A stretch of 64,000 nt of DNA from Clostridium gasigenes. GTDB lineage: Bacteria; Bacillota; Clostridia; Clostridiales; Clostridiaceae. Location: positions 124,001 to 188,000 of the forward strand of contig NZ_FNJM01000005.1 in assembly GCF_900104115.1 (NCBI RefSeq). Reading direction: 5' to 3'. Each line of letters starts with the position of its first letter. Positions within the stretch are counted from its first letter, which is position 1. Below the pieces are notes generated by a model. The model was given only the letters and a program-made list of their open reading frames with translations, made no database searches and was not told where the DNA came from. Below are positions 25,538-33,917 of this stretch, piece after piece. The position numbers and the translations under genes were made by a program.

Positions 25538-25600
25538 TAACATAAATAAAAGGTGCAATAATAGGGTAAATTAAAAAAATGAATATAATGAGGTATTTTT

Positions 25601-26167
25601 ATGGAGAAAAAAGAATTTAGAAATATAATTATAAAAAATAGAGATAGTTTAAGATTAGTTGAAAGAAATATTAATGATAAATTAATATTAGAAGCTTTAT
25701 TGGAAAGTAAAATGTACAAAGAAAGTACTAATATATTTACTTTTATTAATTATGGAAGTGAAGTAAATACTAAAAGTTTCATTATTAAAGCATTAGAAGA
25801 TGAGAAAAGGATTTTTATTCCTAAGACAGTTAGTGGAACTAGAGAAATGAAAGCGGTAGAAATAAGTTCATTAGATAATCTAAAGCCAGATAATTGGGGA
25901 ATTTTAGAACCAAAAACTTTTAAAGGTGAAATAGATAAACAATGTTTAGATTTAATTATAGTTCCGGGAGTTGCATTTGATAAAGATGGAAATCGTATTG
26001 GATATGGTGGCGGATATTATGATAGGTACTTTAGCGGATTAAACTCTAGAATAAAAAAAGTAGTATTAGCCTATGACTTGCAAATAGTTGAATCTTTAGT
26101 AACTGAAAAACACGATGTAACTATAGATTTTATAATTACAGAAAAAGAAATAACAGAAATAAAATAG
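25601..26167 (+). CDS. 5-formyltetrahydrofolate cyclo-ligase
   Basis: The 188-residue protein has the family signature RIGYGGGYYDRYFSG (about residues 131-145), the N-terminal RNIIIKNRDSL and the IIVPGVAFDKDGN strand. It converts 5-formyl-THF to 5,10-methenyl-THF using ATP. It sits 63 bp after the short homoserine dehydrogenase and upstream of the SAM riboswitch, so one-carbon and methionine functions cluster here. A partial palindromic repeat follows the stop. Confidence 0.93.
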   Translation: MEKKEFRNIIIKNRDSLRLVERNINDKLILEALLESKMYKESTNIFTFINYGSEVNTKSFIIKALEDEKRIFIPKTVSGTREMKAVEISSLDNLKPDNWGILEPKTFKGEIDKQCLDLIIVPGVAFDKDGNRIGYGGGYYDRYFSGLNSRIKKVVLAYDLQIVESLVTEKHDVTIDFIITEKEITEIK

Positions 26168-26172
26168 AGCTA

Positions 26173-26219
26173 CAAGGTATATAGAAAAAAATAACAGTTA
26201 TAGTTATATGTATATTTCT
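26173..26219. repeat. Dispersed palindromic repeat, partial copy
   Basis: AAGGTATATAGAAAAAAATA followed by ACAGTTA closely matches the left arm of the copy at 27813 (AAGGTATCTAAAAAATAACAG). The right arm is poorly preserved. Confidence 0.45.
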
Positions 26220-26296
26220 AAATTAAATAAATATTATTTGAATAATTGTTGCAAAAAACAATTGTTGGTGTATAATGGAATAAATATAACGTTTAG

Positions 26297-26412
26297 AAAT
26301 TTTATTAAGAATGGTGGAGGGACTGGCCCTGTGAAGCCGAGCAACAACTAATAATCATTTATTAGAATTGTGCTAAATCCTGCAGGTTCGTCCTGAAAAA
26401 TGAAGGAATTAA
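26297..26412 (+). ncRNA. SAM-I (S-box) riboswitch aptamer
   Basis: The conserved core is present: AAGAATGGTGGAGGGACTGG, then CCCTGTGAAGCCGAGCAAC and the 3' segment GTGCTAAATCCTGCAG. These match the S-box consensus for SAM-binding loops. A strong terminator follows at 26450, and metY begins at 26521. SAM binding should favour termination and shut off metY. Confidence 0.95.
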
Positions 26413-26449
26413 AATAGCTTTGAAAAGTTATTTTTATATTAGTGTGATT

Positions 26450-26487
26450 AAAAGGTTGTTTCTTATTTTTAAGAAACAACCTTTTTT
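26450..26487 (+). terminator. Riboswitch-controlled terminator before metY
   Basis: AAAAGGTTGTTTCTTA pairs with TAAGAAACAACCTTTT, followed by more T residues. It forms the expression platform of the SAM riboswitch. Confidence 0.92.
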
Positions 26488-26520
26488 ATTATATATAAAA
26501 AATAAAAGGGGGCTTTTAAA

Positions 26521-27798
26521 ATGAATAAAGAATGGAACCCGGGAACTATATGTATTCAAGGAGGATATACACCAAAGGCTGGGGAGCCTAGGGTATTGCC
26601 AATATTTCAAAGTACAACTTATAAATATGATGATCCAGATTATTTAGAAGAAGTATTTAATTTAAAGGCAGCAGGACATTTATATAGTAGAATATCAAAT
26701 CCTACTGTAGCTGCACTTGAGGAGAAATTTGCAATGCTTGAAGGTGGAGTTGGAGCAGTTGCAACAGCATCAGGCCAATCTGCGGTTCTATATTCAATAT
26801 TAAATTTATGTAGTGTTGGGGACCATATAATATCAGCATCAACACTTTATGGAGGAACTATTAACTTATTTACTGTTAATTTAAAGAAAATGGGAATAGA
26901 AGTAGATTTTGTAGATCCAGAGGCTAGCGTAGAAGAAATTCTTTCAAAGGCTAAAGAAAATACAAAACTAATATATGGAGAAACAATCGGAAATCCAGGA
27001 TTGAATGTATTGGATTTTGATAAATTTAGTACTGTAGCAAAGAAGTTAGATGTACCTTTTATTGTAGATAATACAGTTGGAACACCATATTTATGCAATG
27101 TATTTGAACATGGAGTTAATATATCGGTACATTCAACTACTAAATATTCAGATGGTCATGCACAGGCTATCGGAGGAATAATAGTAGATGGTGGAAACTT
27201 TAATTGGGATAATGGAAAAAATTTAGAATTAGTAGAACCAGATCCTAGCTATCATGGAATTAAATATGTAGAAGAATTTAAGGATGCGGCTTATATAACA
27301 AAGTTAAGAGTTACATTATTAAGAGACTTAGGTGCATGTCAAAGCCCATTTAATGCATATCTAACTAATTTAGGTCTTGAAACATTACATTTAAGAATGG
27401 ATAGACATTGTGAAAATGCTTTGCAACTTGCAAAGTGGTTAAGCAATCATCCAAAGGTTAATTGGGTTAATTATCCTGGATTAGAAGGGGATCCACAATA
27501 TGATAGATCACAAAAATACCTTAAAAAAGGTTCAAGTGGATTATTAACTTTTGGTATTAAAGGTGGAATAGAGGAGGCTAAAAACTTTACAAAAGCTTTA
27601 AAATTAGTAGCGCTTGTAGTTACATTAGGTGATACAAGAAGCTCCATATTACATCCAGCAACAACAACTCATAATCAATTATCAGAACAAGAACAAAGAA
27701 CTAGTGGGGTAACTCCTGATTTACTTAGAGTATCTGTAGGAGTAGAAGATATTAGAGATATAATTAAAGATTTTGAAGAAGGATTTAAATCTATATAA
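26521..27798 (+). CDS. metY: O-acetylhomoserine sulfhydrylase
   Basis: The 425-residue PLP enzyme of the Cys/Met metabolism family carries the lysine in SVHSTTKYSDGHA, which forms the internal aldimine. It also has ETIGNPGLNVLDFD and the C-terminal SSILHPATTTHNQLSEQEQ typical of O-acetylhomoserine (thiol)-lyases rather than cystathionine enzymes. It makes homocysteine from O-acetylhomoserine and sulfide. AAAGGGGG precedes the ATG. It is transcribed from the SAM-riboswitch leader, which fits a methionine synthesis role. The downstream homoserine dehydrogenase supplies the precursor. Confidence 0.94.
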   Translation: MNKEWNPGTICIQGGYTPKAGEPRVLPIFQSTTYKYDDPDYLEEVFNLKAAGHLYSRISNPTVAALEEKFAMLEGGVGAVATASGQSAVLYSILNLCSVGDHIISASTLYGGTINLFTVNLKKMGIEVDFVDPEASVEEILSKAKENTKLIYGETIGNPGLNVLDFDKFSTVAKKLDVPFIVDNTVGTPYLCNVFEHGVNISVHSTTKYSDGHAQAIGGIIVDGGNFNWDNGKNLELVEPDPSYHGIKYVEEFKDAAYITKLRVTLLRDLGACQSPFNAYLTNLGLETLHLRMDRHCENALQLAKWLSNHPKVNWVNYPGLEGDPQYDRSQKYLKKGSSGLLTFGIKGGIEEAKNFTKALKLVALVVTLGDTRSSILHPATTTHNQLSEQEQRTSGVTPDLLRVSVGVEDIRDIIKDFEEGFKSI

Positions 27799-27812
27799 GC
27801 AATTTGGGGAAA

Positions 27813-27888
27813 TAAGGTATCTAAAAAATAACAGTTAAGGTGCAAAATATAATAGATATAGACTAGTTGTTTTTTGAAGATGCGTAAA
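27813..27888. repeat. Dispersed palindromic repeat, two-arm copy
   Basis: The left arm TAAGGTATCTAAAAAATAAC and the right arm GACTAGTTGTTTTTTGAAGA (continuing TGCGTAA) flank an AT-rich centre. It lies between metY and the second homoserine dehydrogenase, probably within one transcript. Confidence 0.7.
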
Positions 27889-27907
27889 TAAAAAGGGGGA
27901 TTATCTA

Positions 27908-29134
27908 ATGATTAAAATAGCTATAATGGGATATGGAGTAGTGGGAAGTGGATTAGTTGAGTTAATAGATGAAAATAGAGAAGCGAAGAAATGCAATGAA
28001 GAGATAGTTATAACAAGTATTTTAGTAAGAAATAAAGAAAAACATAAAAATAAAAATCATAGTGAAGTGTTAACTACAGATATAGAAGAGTTCTTTTCTA
28101 AGGAAAGTGATATTGTTGTTGAGGTAATGGGTGAAATAACAAAATCATTAATATATGTTAAAAGAGCACTGAATTTAAAAAAACATGTAGTTACAGCAAA
28201 TAAGGATTTATTAGCTGAATATGGAGAAGAATTATTTGAACTAGCAAATGAAAATGGAGTAGCATTAAAGTTTGAGGCATCTATTGGTGGAGGAATTCCA
28301 GTAATTAAATCATTGATTGAATCCTTAGAAGGAAATAATATTAATAGTATTAAGGCAATTTTAAATGGAACAACAAACTTCATTCTAACTAAAATGGATA
28401 AGGAAAAGCTTAGCTATGAAGAAGCATTGAAGGAAGCTCAAGAATTAGGGTTTGCAGAAGCTAACCCAGAAGCAGATGTTATGGGTTATGATGCAGCAAG
28501 AAAGCTATCATTACTTTCAACTCTGGCTTTCAGAAAAAAGGTATCGTGGAAAAATATTAATATACAAGGAATAACAGAAGTTGAAAGTGTAGATTTTGAT
28601 TATGCAGATAAGATTAATTGTAAGGTGAAATTACTTTGTATTAGCAATAATTCAGACGAGGGTGTTTATGCTACAGTAAAACCTGTTCTTGTAGAAAATG
28701 AAAGTGTATTAGCACAAATAAATAATGAGGTTAATATAGTAATATTTAATGGAGATTCTATAGGAGAAATTATACTAATTGGTAAGGGTGCAGGAAAAAT
28801 GCCAACGGGTTCAGCTGTTTATGCGGATGTACTAGATATTGTAAATAAGAGATTTACAAAAATAACTGCATTTAAAAGAGAAGAGGCTAAAATTATAGAA
28901 AATTTACAAGGTGAATGTAGTGCTGTTTTAAGAATTGAAAATTCAAAAGAACAGGATATTATAAAGAAATGTGCTAATGAATTTACATTTATTCAAGTTT
29001 TACAGACCCAAATAGAAGGTGAAACTGGAGTTTTAGTAAAAGCAAATTCAGAAATAGAAATTGATAGGTTTATAGATGGTCTATTGGCAAATAGTTACGT
29101 GAAATCTATAAAGAAAATTATTAAAATTGATTAA
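27908..29134 (+). CDS. hom: Homoserine dehydrogenase with C-terminal ACT region
   Basis: The 408-residue protein has MGYGVVGSGLVELID (NAD(P) site), VVTANKDLLAEYG, IGGGIPVIKSL, LNGTTNFILTKM, and GFAEANPEADVMGYDAARKLSLL with the catalytic Asp and Lys. It carries a C-terminal region of about 70 residues (SAVLRIENSKEQDI through SYVKSIKKI) consistent with an ACT-like domain, which lets threonine inhibit the enzyme. It makes homoserine for threonine and methionine. AAGGGGG precedes the ATG. It follows metY and a repeat element, and ends at a strong terminator. Confidence 0.94.
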   Translation: MIKIAIMGYGVVGSGLVELIDENREAKKCNEEIVITSILVRNKEKHKNKNHSEVLTTDIEEFFSKESDIVVEVMGEITKSLIYVKRALNLKKHVVTANKDLLAEYGEELFELANENGVALKFEASIGGGIPVIKSLIESLEGNNINSIKAILNGTTNFILTKMDKEKLSYEEALKEAQELGFAEANPEADVMGYDAARKLSLLSTLAFRKKVSWKNINIQGITEVESVDFDYADKINCKVKLLCISNNSDEGVYATVKPVLVENESVLAQINNEVNIVIFNGDSIGEIILIGKGAGKMPTGSAVYADVLDIVNKRFTKITAFKREEAKIIENLQGECSAVLRIENSKEQDIIKKCANEFTFIQVLQTQIEGETGVLVKANSEIEIDRFIDGLLANSYVKSIKKIIKID

Positions 29135-29176
29135 AGGAAAAATATATAAAATAAAGTTAGAGATAGAATAGATTAA

Positions 29177-29216
29177 AGAGAGTATGAAACAAAGTTTCAT
29201 ACTCTCTAATTTTTTA
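29177..29216. terminator. Terminator between hom and thrS
   Basis: AGAGAGTATGAAA pairs with TTTCATACTCTCT, followed by a T run on the + strand. It lies between two convergent genes. Confidence 0.88.
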
Positions 29217-29226
29217 TTAATAAATA

Positions 29227-31164
29227 CTAAAGTGATCTAGTAGCTATTTCTTCTAATATTCTAGCTTTTACTACATTAACAGCTAGTGGACCTTCTTCTC
29301 CATTTTTTCTGCTTCTTACAGAAGCTTCGTTGCTCTCTAATTCTTTTTCACCAACAACTAAGATATAAGGTGTTCTCTCAAGTCTAGCTTCTCTGATTTT
29401 ATAACCGATTTTTTCAGCTCTATAATCTGCAGTTGCTTTAATACCACTGTTTTTGAAATCCTTAACTATTGATTCAGCATAATCATTATACTTATCTGAT
29501 ATTGGTAGAACTATAACTTGATTTGGAGCAAGCCAAGTTGGGAAAGCACCAGCATATTTTTCTATAAGCATTGCTAAAGTTCTTTCGTAACAACCAATTG
29601 ATGATCTATGGATAACAAATGGAATCTTTTTATCTCCATTTTTATCAATATAGCTCATTCCAAATCTTTCAGCTAAAGCGAAATCAATTTGAACAGTTAT
29701 TATTGTATCTTCCTTACCATGAACATTCTTAAATTGAATATCAAGTTTTGGACCATAGAATGCAGCTTCGCCTTCAGCTTCAACATAATCTATTTTAAGA
29801 TGATCTAAAATTTCTTTCATTAATGATTGAGTTGAATTCCAAGATTCAGGGCTTCCGATATATTTTTCTGTATTATTTGGATCCCACTTAGAGAATCTGT
29901 AAGTTATATCACCATCAATACCAAGAGTAGTCATAATATAGTTGATTAAATCAACACATCCTCTGAATTCTTCTTCTAATTGATCGGGAGCGCAAACTAT
30001 ATGACCATCTGAAAGAGTAAATTGTCTCATACGGATTAAACCATGCATTTCGCCTGAAGCTTCTTTTCTACATAAAGTAGAAGTTTCAGCATATCTTATA
30101 GGCAAATCTCTGTAACTATGTTGACCTGCATTATAGATAGAGAATTGGAATGGACAAGTCATTGGTCTTAATGCAATAACTTCTTCATCCTTATCTTCAT
30201 CACCTAAAATAAACATACCATCTTTATAATGATCCCAGTGACCTGAAACTTTATATAAATTATTTTTAGCCATATTAGGAGTTTTAGTTAATAAATAACC
30301 TCTTTTTTCTTCTTCATCTTCAACCCATCTTTGTAGAGTTTGAAGTATTTTAGCACCTTTAGGCATGAATAGAGGAAGACCTTGCCCAACATTTTCATCA
30401 GTTGTGAATAATTGAAGCTCTCTACCTAATTTATTATGATCTCTTTTTATAGCCTCTTCTAAAGCTTCTAAATGAGCATCTAAATCAGCTTTCTTTAGGA
30501 AAGCAGTTCCATATATTCTTGAAAGCATTTTATTCTTTTCGTCACCTCTCCAATATGCACCAGCACTTCTTAAAAGTTTTGGTGCCTTAACAGCTTTTAA
30601 TGACATAAGGTGAGGACCTGCACATAAGTCAACGAAATCACCCATTTTGTAGAATGAAATTATTTCATCTTCAGGAAGGTCTGTTATTAATTCAACTTTG
30701 TATAATTCATTTGCTTCTTCCATAAGTTTTATAGCTTCAGCTCTTGGAAGAGTAAATCTTTCAATTGAAGGATTTTCTTTTATTATTTTTTTCATTTCAT
30801 CTTCAATCTTAACTAAATCTTCTGCTGTGAATGCTTTTTCAATATCAAAATCGTAATAGAAACCATTTTCTATTGCAGGTCCTATAGCTAATTTAGCAGA
30901 AGGGAATAATCTTTTAACTGCATAAGCTAAAACATGAGAAATACTATGGCGAACAGCATCGCGTCCTTCTTTAGAATCAAAAGTACAAATGCTTAGCTCT
31001 GAATCAGTAGTTACAACATAACGTAAGTCAACAACCTCACCATTTACTATACCGCAACAAGCATTTCTAGCTAATCCTTCACTAATTGACTTAGTAATAT
31101 CAAGAACTGAGATTTCAGATTCGAATTCTTTAACTGAACCATCTTTTAAAGTTATTTTTAACAT
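29227..31164 (-). CDS. thrS: Threonyl-tRNA synthetase
   Basis: The 645-residue class II synthetase has an N-terminal TGS domain (about 1-62) and an editing domain with RHSISHVLAYAV (H-x3-H zinc-like motif). The catalytic core contains RPMTCPFQFSIY (motif 1-2 region with the zinc Cys) and MRQFTLSDGHI. Motif 3 is VIHRSSIGCYERTLAMLIEKY, and an anticodon-binding domain ends the protein. It charges tRNA-Thr and has the usual full length. GAAAGGAG precedes the ATG. A T-box leader with an ACC specifier lies upstream. Confidence 0.97.
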   Translation of the reverse strand: MLKITLKDGSVKEFESEISVLDITKSISEGLARNACCGIVNGEVVDLRYVVTTDSELSICTFDSKEGRDAVRHSISHVLAYAVKRLFPSAKLAIGPAIENGFYYDFDIEKAFTAEDLVKIEDEMKKIIKENPSIERFTLPRAEAIKLMEEANELYKVELITDLPEDEIISFYKMGDFVDLCAGPHLMSLKAVKAPKLLRSAGAYWRGDEKNKMLSRIYGTAFLKKADLDAHLEALEEAIKRDHNKLGRELQLFTTDENVGQGLPLFMPKGAKILQTLQRWVEDEEEKRGYLLTKTPNMAKNNLYKVSGHWDHYKDGMFILGDEDKDEEVIALRPMTCPFQFSIYNAGQHSYRDLPIRYAETSTLCRKEASGEMHGLIRMRQFTLSDGHIVCAPDQLEEEFRGCVDLINYIMTTLGIDGDITYRFSKWDPNNTEKYIGSPESWNSTQSLMKEILDHLKIDYVEAEGEAAFYGPKLDIQFKNVHGKEDTIITVQIDFALAERFGMSYIDKNGDKKIPFVIHRSSIGCYERTLAMLIEKYAGAFPTWLAPNQVIVLPISDKYNDYAESIVKDFKNSGIKATADYRAEKIGYKIREARLERTPYILVVGEKELESNEASVRSRKNGEEGPLAVNVVKARILEEIATRSL

Positions 31165-31284
31165 TTTAATTTCTCCTTTCGTTTCTTAATTAATTTATTT
31201 TAATTAGTATATTTTAATAAGGCAATGTAAAATTAGAAAATACTATTGAGAGTGTGGGAAGTATAAATTGCTTAAAAAACTAAA

Positions 31285-31610
31285 CAAAAAAGCTCCCGTC
31301 CAATTTTCATATAGAAAAAGGGACGGGAGCATAAAAATCCCGCGGTTCCACCCTTAGTTGCTTATAAATAAAAATCTAAAATTAGATTTTCAAATTACAC
31401 ACCTACATTTTAATAGTAGGGAAGTAAAAAAATAAGCCGCTTAAGTAAATATCGTAACGTGATATAACGGACTTTATTAGAGTCACTCAGAGGTGGTTTT
31501 CAGCTTTGTTCATTTAAAAATACTCACACCAGTGTATTCTCTCTCTGAAAATGAAGTTAATGCTTACTGTCCTCTTCAACGTATTTTCTTTATTTGTTCT
31601 TAATTATAAT
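31285..31610 (-). ncRNA. T-box leader of thrS, threonine specifier
   Basis: On the minus strand the T-box sequence GGGTGGAACCGCGGG (31353-31339) is followed by a terminator (GCTCCCGTCC with GGACGGGAGC, 31330-31291) and a T run. Stem I lies at about 31555-31480 and shows GAAAACCACCTCTG, placing ACC (Thr) in the specifier loop. Uncharged tRNA-Thr should stabilise the antiterminator and raise thrS expression. Confidence 0.94.
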
Positions 31611-31801
31611 AATTTTAGATATCAATGTCAACATACAAAATATCTTTATTTGCTATTTAAAAAAAATGACTGAAAAAATAGAAATTTAAAAAATAAATTC
31701 TCTAAATTATTAATTTGTATTATTAATATGAGAATTTGAAAAAAAAGTAATAAACTTATTGATTTTTTTTAAAATAACATATATAATAGTAAACAGAACA
31801 T

Positions 31802-31886
31802 GCAGGTGTGGCGGAATTGGCAGACGCACTAGACTTAGGATCTAGCGCCCTTGGGTGTATGGGTTCAACTCCCTTCACCTGCACCA
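31802..31886 (+). tRNA. tRNA-Leu (anticodon TAG)
   Basis: The acceptor arms GCAGGTG/CACCTGC are followed by an encoded ACCA. The anticodon loop reads CTTAGGA with anticodon TAG. The long variable arm (CGCCCTTGGGTGT) and TTCAACT T-loop fit a class II tRNA-Leu. Confidence 0.96.
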
Positions 31887-31897
31887 AATATTTTCCA

Positions 31898-31939
31898 AAA
31901 ACTGTCGTGATATTCATATGAATATCACGACAGTTTTTA
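31898..31939 (+). terminator. Terminator after tRNA-Leu
   Basis: A nearly continuous palindrome (ACTGTCGTGATATTCATATG and complement) ends in five T residues. Confidence 0.9.
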
Positions 31940-32097
31940 TTTTTGGCTATTTTTTAAAAGGCTTAAAAAGAGATATATTTATATTAGAAGTAACAAACGC
32001 AGAAATTTTTGAATATAAAATAAGAACAAAGTGAAATTAAATACTTTATTGAATATTTAATGATATTTTAGTTAATATTAGTATTATTAAAAAGACA

Positions 32098-32163
32098 TTA
32101 GGGAGCGTCGAAAAAATAACCAGTCAGATGATTTAACTTATTATTATTTTTCAGTTCCCTTAG
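32098..32163. repeat. Dispersed palindromic repeat, copy flanking HNH gene (left)
   Basis: TTAGGGAGCGTCGAAAAAAT, then AACCAGTC, forms the left arm. ACTTATTATTATTTTTCAG, then TTCCCTTAG, is the right arm. It lies downstream of the minus-strand HNH gene and is paired by the copy at 32600. The 31940-32097 segment holds nothing else I can support. Confidence 0.75.
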
Positions 32164-32192
32164 AATTTTTTGAAGAGGCCGTATAACTTCAG

Positions 32193-32561
32193 TTATACTA
32201 CAGTAGCGTTAGTATAAATTTTCCCTCCCATAAGAGCTTTAATAATATCGTTGTTTAAATAGCCTTCCTTATGAAGAATAAGATTTTTTAATAATCTTCG
32301 TAAGGAGCCACTACGAATTTTCAAGATACCTAAAAGTTCTTTTGGTGTATAATAAATATTTGGTAAAATATTATATAATTCTCTTTGTAATTCAAGTTTA
32401 TATTGAATGTCAGTGTTTAGGCAATGATGAGGACCAGATTTTCCTCTATGATGCAAAGGGCAAAGATATTTATAGTTAAGGTCAAAATCAAAGCCACCCT
32501 CATGTTTATGGATAATATGATGGATATCGGCACTTGCACCGCAAATTTCACAATGGCACAA
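32193..32561 (-). CDS. Small HNH-type zinc-binding protein
   Basis: The 122-residue protein begins CHCEICGASADIHHIIHKHEGG and continues KYLCPLHHRGKSGPHH. This gives a C-x2-C, HH and C-x2-H pattern typical of HNH nucleases with a structural zinc. The remaining 70 residues (about 50-122) form a helical region (TPKELLGILKIRSGSLRRLLKN) that may be a helix-turn-helix. The start is TTG, preceded by AGGAGGGGG. The gene is bracketed by two copies of the palindromic repeat and lies 0.3 kb from tRNA-Leu. DNA cleavage or binding is inferred; the target is unknown. Confidence 0.75.
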   Translation of the reverse strand: MCHCEICGASADIHHIIHKHEGGFDFDLNYKYLCPLHHRGKSGPHHCLNTDIQYKLELQRELYNILPNIYYTPKELLGILKIRSGSLRRLLKNLILHKEGYLNNDIIKALMGGKIYTNATVV

Positions 32562-32599
32562 TGCAATCCCCCTCCTAATAAGAACTTATTTTAATGTGC

Positions 32600-32663
32600 C
32601 TTAGGGATATTAAAAAAATAACTAGTCATAATCTTTGACTTATTATTTTCTTTGAACCCCCTT
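32600..32663. repeat. Dispersed palindromic repeat, copy flanking HNH gene (right)
   Basis: CTTAGGGATATTAAAAAAAT, then AACTAGTCA, is the left arm. TGACTTATTATTTTCTTTGA, then ACCCCCTTAT, is the right arm. It lies just upstream of the HNH start. Confidence 0.78.
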
Positions 32664-32860
32664 ATTTACCTTTAGAATCTGTAAAAATCCGGAGGTAAAA
32701 GTAAAAAAATTATTCTATATATAGTGGTTACATGAAATATATATATTAAAAAATAAAAAGATATATGAAAAATGATTATATAATTGAAGGATATGGTATG
32801 ATATAATATATAATATATTATAGTATAATATATAAAATAAAAGAAGGAAAGGTGATAAAG

Positions 32861-33535
32861 GTGAGGCAAAATTATAATTCATTTGACTATTGGGAAGGTT
32901 TAATTAGTGAAAATAAAACTATCAGAGGACACATGTTTATGGATAAAGCTCCAACTAATAAAAGCCTTTACGTTCATACTTTAGTTTATTGTAAAAACAA
33001 CGGACTTAATAATATATGGGGTTATTTCCCTGATGAAAGGGCACTAGTAGGATATATACAATATTCATTTTTACAAGAAGCCTTTTATAAATGGATTTAT
33101 GGTAAAAATAGATTAGTTACTAAAATACCAAATGTAAGTGTAGAAAAAATTATCGCTGACGGTGAAAGAAATAAGTTAATTTCAAAAGAAGAATCAGAAA
33201 ACATGAAAAGACATCTTCAAATGATCATAAAGTGTTGGTCATTACCAAGAGAAAAAATAGTTTTAGAAATAACTAGATTTGTAAGAGACTTCAATAGAAC
33301 ATGGTATGGAGATAGTACAGAATTTTTATATTTAAAAGTATTTAAAACAACAAAGGATCTTGGTGAATTTGTAGTTACTTCAAATTATATTACAGCTACA
33401 GAATCAGAATTCGAAAATAGAGTTGGAGTAAGCGTAGAAGAATGGAGAGAAATTTGTAGAGATGCAGTTATAGATAGAAGTAGAGGATCTGAATTTAGAG
33501 ATATACTATTAAAATCATTAACAGAAGTTATTTAG
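32861..33535 (+). CDS. Protein of unknown function
   Basis: I do not recognise this protein of about 224 residues. It is soluble and rich in aromatic residues (YNSFDYWEGLI, YIQYSFLQEAFYKWIYGKN, FVRDFNRTWYGDSTEFLYLKVF), with no signal peptide or membrane segment. The frame can open at GTG 32852. AAGGTGAT fits the GTG at 32861 better. The stop codon TAG at 33533 lies inside the left end of a palindromic repeat. With the HNH gene it makes a small accessory block between tRNA-Leu and nhaC. Confidence 0.68.
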   Translation: MRQNYNSFDYWEGLISENKTIRGHMFMDKAPTNKSLYVHTLVYCKNNGLNNIWGYFPDERALVGYIQYSFLQEAFYKWIYGKNRLVTKIPNVSVEKIIADGERNKLISKEESENMKRHLQMIIKCWSLPREKIVLEITRFVRDFNRTWYGDSTEFLYLKVFKTTKDLGEFVVTSNYITATESEFENRVGVSVEEWREICRDAVIDRSRGSEFRDILLKSLTEVI

Positions 33536-33588
33536 GTCGATGAAAATAACCTATAATATAACTAGTTATTTTCTTGAATATACCTTAG
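33532..33588. repeat. Dispersed palindromic repeat, tandem copy 1
   Basis: TTTAGGTCGATGAAAATAAC at the left and ACTAGTTATTTTCTTGAATA, then TACCTTAG, at the right. The left end overlaps the stop codon of the preceding gene. Confidence 0.75.
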
Positions 33589-33642
33589 AAACATGAAAAT
33601 AAACTAGAATCCTGACTTGTTATTTATTTAAAGATCCCTTAG
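33585..33642. repeat. Dispersed palindromic repeat, tandem copy 2
   Basis: TTAGAAACATGAAAATAAAC, then TAG, at the left and CTTGTTATTTATTTAAAGAT, then CCCTTAG, at the right. It shares its first bases with the previous copy, so the two are directly abutted. Confidence 0.7.
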
Positions 33643-33687
33643 GTAGGGGACTATTAATGAGGAAAAAAATATTAATGTTGAAATAAA

Positions 33688-33717
33688 AAAAGAATTAGCA
33701 AATGCTAATTCTTTTTT
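33688..33717 (+). terminator. Terminator after the tandem repeats
   Basis: AAGAATTAGCA and TGCTAATTCTT are followed by more T residues. Confidence 0.8.
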
Positions 33718-33727
33718 GTTTGACCAT

Positions 33728-33768
33728 TAGGATCAGGTGCCATTGGGGAATGGGACTTGGGAATCCTA
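33728..33768. other. GC-rich 41-nt hairpin of unknown role
   Basis: The stem segments TAGGAT/ATCCTA, CAGGT/ACTTG (one G-T) and CCATT/AATGG are nested around a GGGG loop, giving about 16 pairs. No T run follows. It is far more GC-rich than the surrounding intergenic DNA and lies upstream of the nhaC promoter. Confidence 0.5.
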
Positions 33769-33839
33769 TTTATATTATTGACTATATTTTCAAAATACAT
33801 ACATTAAATATAAAATTTAATATGTAAATAATTTAAAGG

Positions 33840-33868
33840 TTGACTTAATAATTATTAATATATAGTAT
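33840..33868 (+). promoter_or_regulatory. Promoter of nhaC
   Basis: TTGACT at 33840-33845 and TAGTAT at 33863-33868 with a 17-bp spacer, 50 bp before the gene. Confidence 0.6.
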
Positions 33869-33917
33869 ATAAAATATCTTTTGCCAATGGGAAAATAAAA
33901 ACAAAGGAGAAAAGAAG

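Noticed and set aside
33658-33687. Nine-codon leader peptide (MRKKILMLK) before the terminator at 33688
   Set aside because: No run of regulatory codons, weak ribosome binding site, and nothing downstream within the same attenuator; likely chance.
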